From positions 372,001-436,000 of the forward strand of contig JAWKWT010000002.1 of the NCBI GenBank assembly GCA_041397365.1: a stretch of DNA of 64,000 nucleotides, in the 5' to 3' direction. The notes under the pieces were generated by a model. That model saw nothing but the letters and a program-made list of their open reading frames with translations. It did not search any database and was not told the origin of the DNA. Below, piece by piece: positions 1 to 9,196 of this stretch; the stretch's first letter is position 1; every line of letters starts with the position of its first letter. The position numbers and the translations under genes were made by a program. The stretch comes from P52-10 sp041397365 (GTDB lineage Bacteria > Pseudomonadota > Alphaproteobacteria > Rhizobiales > Xanthobacteraceae).

Positions 1-2065
1 TGCTGGTGTCGGCGAAGACGACGGCCGCATCCGAGGCCATCGCGATCCGCTGCACATGCAGCGCTTCCTGAAAGCCCATCAGCCCCAGTCCGATCGGGCG
101 ATGACGCATGTTCGAACGGCGCGCCTCGGGGATGGTGTAGAAATTGATGTCGATGACATTGTCGAGCATCCGCAAGGCGACCGTCACCGTCTGCTTCAGC
201 TTGGCATGGTCGACGCCGTCCACAGCGACATGGTTCAGGAGGTTGACAGAGCCGAGATTGCAGACGGCGACCTCATCCGCCGAGGTGTTCAGCGTGATCT
301 CGGTGCAGAGATTCGACGAATGCACGATGCCGACATGGCGCTGCGGCGAGCGCAGATTGCAGGCGTCCTTGAACGTGATCCAGGGATGGCCGGTCTCGAA
401 CAGCATGGTCAGCATCTTGCGCCACAGGTCGATCGCGCGGACCTGCCTGAACACGCGCATGTCTCCCCGCGCGGCCTTCGCCTCGTAGTTTTCATAAGCG
501 GCCTTGAACGCCGGCCCGTAAAGGTCGTGCAGATCCGGCGTTTCGTCGGGAGAAAACAGCGTCCACGCGCCGTCCTGCTCCACGCGCTGCATGAACAGGT
601 CGGGCACCCAGTTGGCGGTGTTCATGTCATGCGTGCGGCGGCGGTCATCGCCGGTGTTCTTCCGCAGATCGAGAAACTCCTCGATATCGATGTGCCAGGT
701 CTCCAGATAGGCGCAGACCGCGCCCTTGCGCTTGCCGCCCTGATTGACGGCGATGGCGGTATCGTTCGCCACCTTCAGGAACGGCACCACGCCCTGGCTC
801 TCTCCATTGGTGCCCTTGATATGCGCGCCAAGGCCGCGCACCGGTGTCCAGTCATTGCCGAGGCCGCCGGAATATTTTGCCAGCAGCGCGTTGTCCTTGA
901 TCGACTTGAAGATGCCGTCGAGATCGTCTGCGACCGTCGTCAGGAAGCACGAGGACAGTTGCGGACGCTGCGTGCCGGCATTGAACAGGGTCGGCGTCGA
1001 CGCCATGAAATCGAACGAGGACAGGAGATTGTAGAATTCGATCGCCTTGGCCTCGCGATCGATTTCGCGCATCGCCAGTCCCATCGCCACGCGCATGAAG
1101 AACGCCTGCGGCATCTCGATGCGGCTGCCGCCGGCGTGAAGGAAATAGCGGTCGTACAGCGTCTGCAAACCGAGGAACTGGAACTGAAGGTCGCGTTCCG
1201 GCTTCAGCGCCGCGCTGATGCGGGCGAGATCGAAGCGGCCGAGTTCGGCGTCGAGCAGATCAGCGTCAATACCGGTCTTGATATAGGCCGGGAAATAGTC
1301 GCGGTAGCGATGCACCATCTCGGCCTGCGAGGCCGAAACCGGCGTCCGATGCACGAAAGTCAGCACCTCGCGGCGCAGTTTGTCGAGCAGCAGCCGCGCG
1401 CTGACATAGGTGTAGTTCGGCTCCTGCTCGACCAGCGTGCGCGCCGCCATGACGAGAGCGAGAGAGACTTCGTCCTCGCTGATGCCGTCATAGATATTGC
1501 GATCGACCTCGGCCAGAACCGGCTGCGCCAAGACGCCGTCCAGTCCCGCGCAGGCTTCGTCCACGATCAGCGCGATGCGGGCCCGGTCGAGTTCGGCGCG
1601 CGAGCCGTCAGCGCGCGTGACGTGCAGCACCGGCGCGCGGGCCGCGGCCTGCTGCGCAACGTTTTTCTCGGCGCGTTCCCGCGCACGCTCGCTGCGATAA
1701 AGCACATAGGCGCGCGCCACCTTGTGGTGCTCGCTGCGCATCAGCGCGAGTTCGACCTGATCCTGTACGTCCTCGATATGGAACGTCCGGCCTTCGCCGA
1801 GACGACGGGTGAGCGCGGTCACGACTTCGGATGTAAGCTGCTCGACGGTTTCGTGCACGCGCCGCGAGGCGGCCGCGTGATGTCCCTCCACAGCGAGGAA
1901 TGCTTTCGTCATCGCGACAGCGATCTTCGACGGATCGAACGGCGACACCGTGCCGTTGCGCTTGATGATCTGCATGCCGGGCTCGCCGGCCGCGCTCATG
2001 TTCGTGTCTGAAGGACGAAGGATCGGCGGAGCGTTCGCTTCCGCGTTGAGCAGGTTCAAAGACAT
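1..2065 (-). CDS. nrdA: Ribonucleoside-diphosphate reductase, alpha subunit (class I), 5' part
   Basis: Catalytic subunit of ribonucleotide reductase, which reduces ribonucleoside diphosphates to deoxyribonucleotides. The gene continues beyond the left edge, so about 688 N-terminal residues are visible. An ATP-cone lies near the N terminus (IIKRNGTVSPFDPSKI). The catalytic barrel follows with the redox cysteine in LSSCFLTTV, the SNLCTE segment carrying the thiyl-radical cysteine flanked by Asn and Glu, and the second redox cysteine in VCNLGSVNL. These motifs point to class I rather than the B12-dependent class II enzyme. I chose the ATG at 2065; an internal ATG at 1999 is an alternative. The leader carries a cobalamin riboswitch, which implies repression when B12 is plentiful and suggests that a class II enzyme exists elsewhere. 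nrdB is expected downstream, outside the window. Confidence 0.93.
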   Translation of the reverse strand, partial: MSLNLLNAEANAPPILRPSDTNMSAAGEPGMQIIKRNGTVSPFDPSKIAVAMTKAFLAVEGHHAAASRRVHETVEQLTSEVVTALTRRLGEGRTFHIEDVQDQVELALMRSEHHKVARAYVLYRSERARERAEKNVAQQAAARAPVLHVTRADGSRAELDRARIALIVDEACAGLDGVLAQPVLAEVDRNIYDGISEDEVSLALVMAARTLVEQEPNYTYVSARLLLDKLRREVLTFVHRTPVSASQAEMVHRYRDYFPAYIKTGIDADLLDAELGRFDLARISAALKPERDLQFQFLGLQTLYDRYFLHAGGSRIEMPQAFFMRVAMGLAMREIDREAKAIEFYNLLSSFDFMASTPTLFNAGTQRPQLSSCFLTTVADDLDGIFKSIKDNALLAKYSGGLGNDWTPVRGLGAHIKGTNGESQGVVPFLKVANDTAIAVNQGGKRKGAVCAYLETWHIDIEEFLDLRKNTGDDRRRTHDMNTANWVPDLFMQRVEQDGAWTLFSPDETPDLHDLYGPAFKAAYENYEAKAARGDMRVFRQVRAIDLWRKMLTMLFETGHPWITFKDACNLRSPQRHVGIVHSSNLCTEITLNTSADEVAVCNLGSVNLLNHVAVDGVDHAKLKQTVTVALRMLDNVIDINFYTIPEARRSNMRHRPIGLGLMGFQEALHVQRIAMASDAAVVFADTS

Positions 2066-2190
2066 CGGTCGGCCCCGTGATGCACATTGCTGGTGAACGG
2101 GGCAAGGACGTGCGCTGCAAAGCCACGGCATGAGACGGCCGCGCGCGAGCAAGCGACCGCCGGACACCCCGCCCGTGGACGTTCTGGTGT

Positions 2191-2368
2191 CGCGGCAGGT
2201 CTCCTGGCTTGCAGGTCATCGCGGCGTCCTGTCTTCCCGATGCTCATCGCATCAGTGACGTTCAGGCGGACGCTACTCGCTGCTGACAGTTGCGGGGGCA
2301 GCGCCGGATTTCCGCATCGGATGCGGCTCACCGGCTTCCCTCTTAGCCGCTAGGTTTTGATGCCGAGC
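2191..2368 (-). promoter_or_regulatory. Cobalamin riboswitch upstream of nrdA
   Basis: Read on the minus strand, the stretch shows the ordered conserved blocks of a cobalamin riboswitch. These are TAAGAGGGAAGCCGGTG, then GCTGCCCCCGCAACTGT, then a GGGAAGACAGG-like block, and finally the B12 box AGCCAGGAGACCTGCC. It lies about 125 bases before the nrdA start on the same strand. The family normally shuts off expression when adenosylcobalamin is bound. Control of a B12-independent reductase by such an element is known in other bacteria that also have a class II enzyme. Confidence 0.93.
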
Positions 2369-2518
2369 GGACCGTGACCCATACATCTGGTGTGAATTGG
2401 CCGATTCTGTCAAGGGACCAGAGCCGATGGACGATGGGGATAGCGTGGATGAAAAGTAACGTGCCTCGATCCAGGAGCTGCCGCTGATTGGATCAAATGG
2501 AGTCCTGATCTCCTCTCC

Positions 2519-2611
2519 GTCATGCCCGCGCTTGTCGCGGGCATCCACGTCTTGAAGGCACCTGCGCGGAGAAAGACGTGGATGGCCGGGATAAACCCGG
2601 CCATGACGACG
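2519..2611. repeat. Palindromic intergenic repeat (GTCATGCCCG type)
   Basis: Two outward arms, CGTCATGCCCGCGCTTGTCG and (reading back) CGTCATGGCCGGG, enclose nested inverted repeats with a central AAGACGTGGATGGCC / GGGCATCCACGTCTT pairing. Similar long palindromes are scattered between genes in many Bradyrhizobium, Rhodopseudomonas and relatives. This copy sits directly after the metE stop codon and could act as a 3' hairpin. Only one copy is visible in the window. Confidence 0.75.
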
Positions 2612-2618
2612 TAAATAC

Positions 2619-3758
2619 CTAGTGCCTTGCGGCGGCCCGCAATTCCTGCGCGGCATGGACCATGTTGACCAGCGCCGGCCGCACCTCGTCCCATTTACTG
2701 GTCTTCAGGCCGCAGTCTGGATTGATCCACAATTGCCGATCGCTCAGCCGCTGGCGTGCGAGCTGGAGAAGCTCCGTCATCTCGCCGACCTCCGGCACGC
2801 GCGGCGAATGGATGTCGTAGACGCCCGGCCCGATCTCGTTCGGATATTTGAAGGTTTTGAACGCGTCCAGCAGTTCCATCTTCGAGCGCGACGTTTCGAT
2901 CGAGATAGCATCGGCATCCATCGCCGCGATCGACTCGATGATGTCATTGAACTCCGAATAGCACATATGGGTGCGGATCTGCGTTTGGTCCTGAACGCCG
3001 GAGGCGCAGATGCGGAAGCTTTCCACGGCCCAGTCCAGATAGGTATTCCATTCAGATCGTCGCAGCGGGAGCCCTTCTCGCAAAGCGGCCTCGTCGATCT
3101 GGATCATCTTCGCGCCGGCCTTTTCCAGATCAGTAACCTCGTCGCGGATCGCCAGCGCGATCTGCTTGCACGCCAGGCTGCGGGAATGTCATCGCGCACG
3201 AACGACCAGTTCAGAATCGTCACCGGCCCGAGCAGAACCGGGCGTGTCATGTAGCCGAGGCTCTTGGCCTCCTCGAAATGCTAGATCGGCTTGCGCGATG
3301 CGAGCGAAAAGCGTTGATCCTTCGTGAACTCCGGCACCATGTAGTGATAGTTGGCGTCGAACCACTTGGTCATTTCCTGCGCGGGCGCGCCGTAAACTGC
3401 ATGCTGGACATGCCCATGCGCGCAGGCTGCGTCGTTACCCGACGATCCGCGCGCCATCGCGAAATACGTCGCGAGCGGCGCGAGCCCCTCTGTCCGGTCA
3501 TAGACCGCAGAAATGGCTCCGACCATCACGCTGGTATCCAGCACATGATCGTAAAACGAGAAATCATTCGACGGAATGACGGTCGCCCCGAGCGCCTTCT
3601 GACGCGCCCAGTTCGCCGCGCGCAATGCGGCGGCGGTTTCCAGAAGCGCGTTCTCGTCAAGCTTTCCCGACCAGAACTTTTCGAGCGCGAATTTCAATTC
3701 ACGGCGAGGCCCGATGCGAGGCACGCCAAGCGTAGCGACTGCGAGAGGTCAATGACAT
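2619..3758 (-). pseudogene. metE: Decayed cobalamin-independent methionine synthase
   Basis: Remnant of MetE, which transfers a methyl group from methyltetrahydrofolate to homocysteine without B12. About 165 N-terminal residues (RIGPRRELKFA, NYHYMVPEF) join directly to about 200 C-terminal residues (ILNWSFVRDD, IQIDEAALREGLPLRR). A normal MetE is about 770-780 residues, so roughly 400 are missing. The join lies in the GPVT motif that occurs in both halves of this internally duplicated protein. The gene also has an in-frame TAG near 3283, a one-base loss near 3180, and a frame break just after the ATG at 3758. The C-terminal zinc ligands are still present (THMCYSEF, SIETSRS, NPDCGLKT). It lies behind a cobalamin riboswitch. 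Confidence 0.93.
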
Positions 3759-3871
3759 GCCCTATTCCTTCGAGTTTGTGCGGAGGGATTCAGGGCGCAA
3801 AGCCGAATCGTCGCGAGCGACGCGCAGCCGGCGACCAACGAGACACCCCCGCCCGCGGACGAATATGTTGT

Positions 3872-4060
3872 CGCGGCAGGTCTCCCTGGCTCACGGCTCA
3901 TCGCCGTCACCTCAACCTTCCCGAAGACCGATCTTCATTGGCAATTGCGGGTGTCGGCTCGCCGTCTACAGTTGCGGGGGCAGCGCCGGTATTGCAGGGC
4001 TCTTATGAAGAACCGCTGCGGACCGACTTCCTCTTAGCTCCGGGTCAGAACGTCCACCCG
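3872..4060 (-). promoter_or_regulatory. Cobalamin riboswitch upstream of the metE remnant
   Basis: On the minus strand the conserved blocks appear in order: CTAAGAGGAAGTCGGT, GCTGCCCCCGCAACTGT, CGGGAAGG and GCCAGGGAGACCTGCC. It lies about 110 bases before the metE remnant on the same strand. Compared with the nrdA copy, one G is missing in the first block and one is extra in the B12 box. Both riboswitches are followed by similar GC-rich tracts (GACACCCC, GCCCG), so the expression platforms may be related. The element may be drifting now that its gene is broken. Confidence 0.9.
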
Positions 4061-4451
4061 AAGAACCACGACGCCGCGCATTATCGCGGTGATGTTCGGC
4101 GCGTCAATGTCGAAGCGCCTTCGAGACGAAAATGAATTGCCCATCCTTTCCAGCCACGAATGCATTGGGCCACTCCGGAAATCCGCCAGCGTCGCATGAA
4201 TTGCAACACGTCATTGGCACCAACCAACGCAAATCCTCGATCGGAGAAAGTATGCCGCTATTCCAGTCGATCTCTCCGAGCCAACACAAGCTCCTAAGAG
4301 CCAACCTGCCGGCTGATACTCATGAGGAATTACCGCTTGGCAGAGCGAGTCGATCATCCGTCGACCCATTCATAAATGCGGGGACGACATTGCATATGAA
4401 AACTCGACCAAGGAATGCAGGCCAGAGCCGATCAACCGATCATGCAAAGAT

Positions 4452-4481
4452 CGGTCAGCGGCCGCAATCGACCGCTGACCG
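4452..4481 (-). terminator. Hairpin after the ABC transporter operon
   Basis: GGTCAGCGG and CCGCTGACC form a perfect nine-base stem around a ten-base loop, 25 bases beyond the stop codon of the binding-protein gene. There is no clear T run, so intrinsic termination is uncertain. The rest of 4061-4506 contains only short unconvincing reading frames and I see no gene there. Confidence 0.5.
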
Positions 4482-4506
4482 TCCAATATCGAGATCGCTG
4501 CCCGGA

Positions 4507-6105
4507 CTATTTCTCGACCGTCACTTGCGTTAGCTCCTGAAACCAGCTTTGCACGGGGACGAATCCTTTCACCTTCTTGGACATCGCCCGTGGATTCAGA
4601 TCGTGGACGATGAAGAGCCATGCCGCATCGTTGACAAGCTCCGCGTGAGCTTCGCCGATCAGCCTGTCGCGCTCCGCCGCGTCGAAGGCGGTGAAAGCGG
4701 CATCCAGGGCTTTGTCCGCGGCCGGATTGCTATAATTGCCCCAATTCGATCCGTTCGGCGGCATCGCGCCGGAATGGAAGAAGCGATAGACAAGCGTTGG
4801 ATCGCCAAACGGCAGGCTGACATTGACCGCATGATCGCCTTTCGACATCGCTGACGTCGGCGGGTTGCGGAATGCGACGAGCATCGTCCCCCAATCGACC
4901 ACATCGAATTCGATATCGAAACCGGCTTCCTTCAGGTTCTGTTGCAGGAACTCGTTCATGGGAATGGGCATCATCTGCCCCGATCCCGAGGTCGAGATCA
5001 TCACCTTCGCCTTGATCGGCTTGTCCGGCCCGTAGCCGGCTTCCTTGAGCAAGGCCTTCGCCTTCTCCGGATCGTATTTGAATACGACCTCCGGCTTTCC
5101 GAAGGATGGATGCGTTTTATCGTAGAAGCCGATGGCGGGCTTCGCGGTGCCGTTCAGGAGTTGCACCAGACCATCGCGGTCGATCGCATAATTGATCGCA
5201 AGCCGAACGCGCTTGTCCTTGAACGGCGAGTCGCCGGCCTGACTCAGCACCCATGGCCAGACATGCGGATACTCCTTCAGGCTGATCTGGAATCCTGCCG
5301 ACTTCAGTGACGGAATGGCGTCCGGCGGAGGAACCTCGATCCAGTCAACCTGCCCCGATCGTAACGCCGCCAGCCGCGTGGTCGCTTCAGGCATCGGGAT
5401 CAGGACAAGCTTCTCCAGCTTCGGGATGCGCGCCTTATCCCAATAGTTTTCGTTTCTGGCGAGTTCGATCGACACGCGCTGCGTCACCTTCGTAACCTTG
5501 AAGGGCCGGTCCCCGCGGGCTCCCGGCCAAAGGCCTGCCAATTGTTGCCGAGCTTGGCGAACTGCGCCGGCGAGGCAAACAGTACGCGGGTGATGAGATA
5601 GGGGAACGGGCTGAACGGACGCTTCGTCGTGATCAGTATCCGGTCCTCGTCGAGCTTCTCGTATGTGTCGAGCATCGGCAACGAGACCTTGACGATCGCC
5701 GCCTGCGCGCTGTCGTAGTTGGGGGCCTTCTCGTTGAAGAATTCGATCGAAGTTCCAGATCACCGCATCGGCGTTGAAATCAGAGCCGTCGTGGAATTTC
5801 ACACCCTTGCGAAGCGTGAACACCCAGCGACGCGGATCGTCCTTGTTCGCTTCCCACGACGTCGCGAGCCCCGGCGTCAGATCGGCAAGCTGCTGGGGCT
5901 TGCTGAAGTCCCAATTCACCAACGCATCGTAAATCGGATAGCCGGTAAAGCGATAACCTTCGCTGCCATTGTCGATTCCGCCGACCGTCGGAATGTCCGA
6001 CGCCGTCATGGCAATTCGCAACGTCTGGGAGTGGGCTGCCGTTCCCAGCGTCGCGGCGAGCAACGCCGCCGCTCCCAGAATACGCGCGGGCCTGATCATC
6101 AACAT
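4507..6105 (-). CDS. ABC transporter substrate-binding protein, family 5 (dipeptide type), with two compensating frame errors
   Basis: Periplasmic binding protein that delivers a solute to the permeases encoded upstream. It has an N-terminal signal peptide ending near AHSQ, then the family 5 pattern (ATSWEAN, FTLRKGVKFHDGSDFNADAV). The protein is about 530 residues, normal for the family. Between about 5745 and 5512 the reading frame is shifted by one extra base and then one missing base. The other frame there encodes good family sequence (MLDTYEKLDEDRI, FGREPAGTGP). A close paralog at 12940 confirms the correct frame. It is the last gene of a five-gene transporter operon. The substrate is unknown; the neighbouring hydrolases suggest an amide or ureide. 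Confidence 0.9.
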   Translation of the reverse strand: MLMIRPARILGAAALLAATLGTAAHSQTLRIAMTASDIPTVGGIDNGSEGYRFTGYPIYDALVNWDFSKPQQLADLTPGLATSWEANKDDPRRWVFTLRKGVKFHDGSDFNADAVIWNFDRILQREGPQLRQRAGGDRQGLVADARHIREARRGPDTDHDEASVQPVPLSHHPRTVCLAGAVRQARQQLAGLWPGARGDRPFKVTKVTQRVSIELARNENYWDKARIPKLEKLVLIPMPEATTRLAALRSGQVDWIEVPPPDAIPSLKSAGFQISLKEYPHVWPWVLSQAGDSPFKDKRVRLAINYAIDRDGLVQLLNGTAKPAIGFYDKTHPSFGKPEVVFKYDPEKAKALLKEAGYGPDKPIKAKVMISTSGSGQMMPIPMNEFLQQNLKEAGFDIEFDVVDWGTMLVAFRNPPTSAMSKGDHAVNVSLPFGDPTLVYRFFHSGAMPPNGSNWGNYSNPAADKALDAAFTAFDAAERDRLIGEAHAELVNDAAWLFIVHDLNPRAMSKKVKGFVPVQSWFQELTQVTVEK

Positions 6106-6114
6106 GTGGTCCTC

Positions 6115-7152
6115 TCAGTTTGTTAGGGTTCGTACGTCTGGTTCAGCGCGAATGCACCGCACCGTGCGGCCCACGCCGAGTTCGACATTCGGCGCGTCCT
6201 GCTTGTGGCATCTCTCGATCGCAAAATCGCAGCGCTGAGCGAAGGCGCATCCGGTCGGCAACGTCGCAAGATTGGGAGGCTGACCACGGATCATCTCGAG
6301 CGGCTTGCCGCGCATGCCGCCATGAACAGTCGAAGACAGCAACCCGGAGGTATAGGGATGGCGGCGCTCCGCGAGCACCTCGGTAACGGAACCCGTCTCG
6401 ACGAGACGGCCCGCATACATCACGCTGATCCTGTCGGATATTTCCGCCGCGACGCCGACATCATGCGTGACGAAAACGACCGCCATGCCAAGCTCAGCCT
6501 GTAACTGGCGGAGTAACAGCAGGATCTGGATCTGAACGGTGACGTCCAGAGCCGTGGTCGGTTCGTCGGCGAGCAGCACCGATGGGCGACATGCCAGCGC
6601 CATCGCGATCATCGCGCGCTGACGCATGCCGCCTGACATTTCGTGCGGATAGTTCTTCAGGCGGCGAGCGGCCGATGGAATCGACACCATCTCCAACAGT
6701 TCGAGGGCCCGCTTCGTCGCACTGCGCTTGTCGATGCCTTCATGCGTCATGATGATTTCGGCAATCTGGTCACCGATCGTAAAGACCGGATCGAGCGCGG
6801 TCATCGGTTCCTGGAAGACCATTGAGACGACCGGACCGCGAATGGCGGCACGTTCGTCGCGAGTCATCGAGGCAACGTCACGCCCCATCACCGACACCTT
6901 GCCGGTCATGCGTGCGTAGTCCGGCATCAACCCCATCAGTGCGCGCAAGGTAACGCTCTTTCCTGATCCGGACTCGCCCAAGATCGTCATGATCTCGCCG
7001 CGCGCGAGCGTGAGACTGACGCCGTTCACCGCCTTGACGGTCCGCTCGCGGCGGACAAACTCGACCGTGAGATCCTCAAGCTGCACTGCGGGCGCTTCGA
7101 CCTGCGCTGCGGCCGCAGCAGACGTCGAAGAAGATGTGTTTGGCTGCACCAT
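6115..7152 (-). CDS. ABC transporter ATP-binding protein, OppD/DppD type
   Basis: One of two ATPases energising the dipeptide-type importer at the inner membrane. Walker A is GESGSGKSV, the signature is SGGMRQR, and Walker B is VLLADEPTTALD. The C-terminal oligopeptide-transporter extension carries the cysteine motif seen in this subfamily (GCAFAQRCDFAIERC). The ATG at 7152 overlaps the stop codon of the partner ATPase by one base, so it is preferred over an upstream in-frame ATG at 7293. About 345 residues. Confidence 0.92.
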   Translation of the reverse strand: MVQPNTSSSTSAAAAAQVEAPAVQLEDLTVEFVRRERTVKAVNGVSLTLARGEIMTILGESGSGKSVTLRALMGLMPDYARMTGKVSVMGRDVASMTRDERAAIRGPVVSMVFQEPMTALDPVFTIGDQIAEIIMTHEGIDKRSATKRALELLEMVSIPSAARRLKNYPHEMSGGMRQRAMIAMALACRPSVLLADEPTTALDVTVQIQILLLLRQLQAELGMAVVFVTHDVGVAAEISDRISVMYAGRLVETGSVTEVLAERRHPYTSGLLSSTVHGGMRGKPLEMIRGQPPNLATLPTGCAFAQRCDFAIERCHKQDAPNVELGVGRTVRCIRAEPDVRTLTN

Positions 7153-8230
7153 CACACGCCCTCCGAGATTGCTTGTGTGTGTCCCGATCCCGGCCGGAAC
7201 ATGTGGCACGCCACCTGATAGCGCGGCGGCGAATCCGGCGTCGCAGCGAGGACCGGCTCGACGGATGCGCAAACGCCCTCGGCCAGACTGCAACGCGTTC
7301 GGAAACGGCAGCCCGATGGCGGATTGAGCGGACTCGGCGGATCGCCTGCGAGCGGCAGCTCACGTGTCCGCTTGGCGGGATCGAAGCTCGGCTTCGATTT
7401 CAGAAGAGCGCGCGTGTAGGGATGACGCGCATTGCGGTAGACCTCGTCGACCGGCCCGGTTTCAACAACCTTGCCGAGATACATCACCATGACATGATCG
7501 CTGACAAACTCCACGACATTCAGGTCGTGACTGATGAACAGGTAAGTGAGATCGAATTTCTCCTTCAGCTCGACCAGCAGATTGAGGACCTGCGCTTCGA
7601 CGGATTTATCGAGTGCCGATACGGATTCATCGAGAATGAGAAGTTTCGGCTCCAACGCCAGTGCTCGCGCGATGTTCACGCGCTGACGCTGTCCGCCGGA
7701 CAGTTCATGCGGGTAACGGCGCATGTATTGCGTCGGGCTGAGTCCCACCTCCCGCAAGAGCCGCTGCACCCGCGCCTCCGCATCGGCCCGCGCAAGCCCG
7801 TGCATACGCGGCGCATAGGAAATCGAATCGGCAATCGTGAGCCGCGGATTCAGCGACGCAAAACTGTCCTGAAACACCATCTGGACCTGCCGCCGCAACG
7901 CGGAAACGCTGATGCCGCGCATATGACCGACAGGATCGCCATCATAGACCAGCGTCCCGGAATCGGGCACGATGAGCTGCATGATAAGGCGTGCCGTCGT
8001 CGACTTGCCGCATCCGGATTCGCCGACGACACCAGGACCTCGCCTTTGCGCACGTCGAACGACACATCGTCGACCGCTTTGACCTCCGCGGTGACGCGAT
8101 TGAGAATGCCGCCACGCACCGGAAAGTACTTCTTCAGGTTCTGCGCGATCAGCAGCGGCTGAGCTGCGCCGCCGCGAACTTCTTCCGGAGCCGGCGGAAA
8201 GTAGGCTTGAAAGGACGACATCGCATTCAC
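7152..8230 (-). CDS. ABC transporter ATP-binding protein, OppF/DppF type, with a one-base loss
   Basis: Second ATPase of the importer. The N terminus (LIAQNLKKYFPVRGG, VKAVDDVSFDVRKGEV) starts at the ATG at 8230. Near 8034 the frame changes inside the Walker A loop, where CTGGGTGTC appears to have lost one G. The protein then continues as GVVGESGCGKSTTARL, with signature LSGGQRQR, Walker B LLILDESVSALD and the C-terminal motif GCRFRTRCSLAEGVC. Because both sides are well conserved, I treat it as one gene of about 360 residues. If the shift is real, the ATPase would be dead. Confidence 0.87.
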
Positions 8231-8233
8231 CTC

Positions 8234-9196
8234 TTATTGTTCGATCCTGATATCCATCGCGTTTCGGAAGCCATCGCTCATCAGGTTGAAGCACATCGAG
8301 GTGATGAAGATCATCACGCCCGGAATGGCAGCGACCAGCGGCTGCACATAGATCGCCTGCCGCAAGGCGTTGAGCATCAGGCCCCACTCCGCCTGCGGCG
8401 GCTTTGCGCCGAGCCCCAGGAACGAGAGTCCTGCGGACAGCACGATCGAGACGCTGATGAGGCTTGTGGCGTAGACGAGGATCGTACCGAGCACATTCGC
8501 GAGGATGTGATGACGGATGATCTGCGATGTCGTCGTTCCGCTCGCCTTGGCCGCGTCGACGAAGTCGAGCGATCGCACCTGCGCCGTGACGCTTTCCGAG
8601 ATGCGCACCAGCGGCGGGATAAACACGATCGACAATGCAAGAATCGCGTTGACGAAGCCGCTTCCCAGAACTCCGCAGATCGCGATGGCGAGCAGGATGG
8701 ACGGGAAAGCGTAGAAAACATCCATCGTGCGCATGATGATGGTGTTGACGCGGCCGCCCGCATAGCCGGCGATCACGCCGAGCAATCCGCCGACCGCAAG
8801 AGCGATGCTGACCGGCAGAATTCCGGAGAGCAACGACAGACGGCCGCCGTAGGCGATACGGGTCCACAGATCGCGCCCGGTTTCATCGGTGCCGAGCCAA
8901 TGATTGGGCGTTCCGACAGGCTTCAGCCTGCGCAGCACGCTTCCCGCATATGGATCGTGAGCCGTGACCCATGGCGCGAAAATCGCCATCAAAATGATGA
9001 GCAGCAGCACGACGGTTACCGTCATCGTCACCTTATCACGCCTCAAGCGCGACCAGACGTTGCGCCAGTAACCGGCGTTGGAGTCGATCGGCTGCGGTAT
9101 GATGTTCGTTTCGGCAGGAGATTGAACGACAGGCACGTCAGTCACATCGGCCTCCTCAACGGCGGATACGAGGATCGATGATCGCCTGGGCGACAT
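8234..9196 (-). CDS. ABC transporter permease, DppC type
   Basis: Inner-membrane permease of the dipeptide-type importer, about 320 residues. A cytoplasmic N terminus precedes the first membrane segment (MTVTVVLLLIILMAIFAPWV). The DppC hallmark HWLGTDETGRDLWTR follows, and the EAA-type coupling loop appears around DAAKASGTTTSQII. The ATG at 9196 overlaps the DppB gene by about 40 bases; a later start cannot be excluded. Four bases separate it from the ATPase gene downstream, consistent with one transcript. Confidence 0.92.
   Translation of the reverse strand: MSPRRSSILVSAVEEADVTDVPVVQSPAETNIIPQPIDSNAGYWRNVWSRLRRDKVTMTVTVVLLLIILMAIFAPWVTAHDPYAGSVLRRLKPVGTPNHWLGTDETGRDLWTRIAYGGRLSLLSGILPVSIALAVGGLLGVIAGYAGGRVNTIIMRTMDVFYAFPSILLAIAICGVLGSGFVNAILALSIVFIPPLVRISESVTAQVRSLDFVDAAKASGTTTSQIIRHHILANVLGTILVYATSLISVSIVLSAGLSFLGLGAKPPQAEWGLMLNALRQAIYVQPLVAAIPGVMIFITSMCFNLMSDGFRNAMDIRIEQ

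Noticed and set aside
56..2011. A 651-codon open frame on the plus strand
   Set aside because: It is the mirror of nrdA on the minus strand, where all catalytic motifs of ribonucleotide reductase are found. The plus-strand product is Arg/His-rich and has no family features.
4104..4304. A 66-codon frame on the minus strand before the metE riboswitch
   Set aside because: No family pattern, no clear ribosome-binding site and no conserved context; cannot be supported as a gene.
8231..8867. A long N-terminal extension of the OppF-type ATPase
   Set aside because: The in-frame extension overlaps the DppC permease gene and encodes low-complexity sequence. The true N terminus is in another frame from 8230, with a one-base loss in between.
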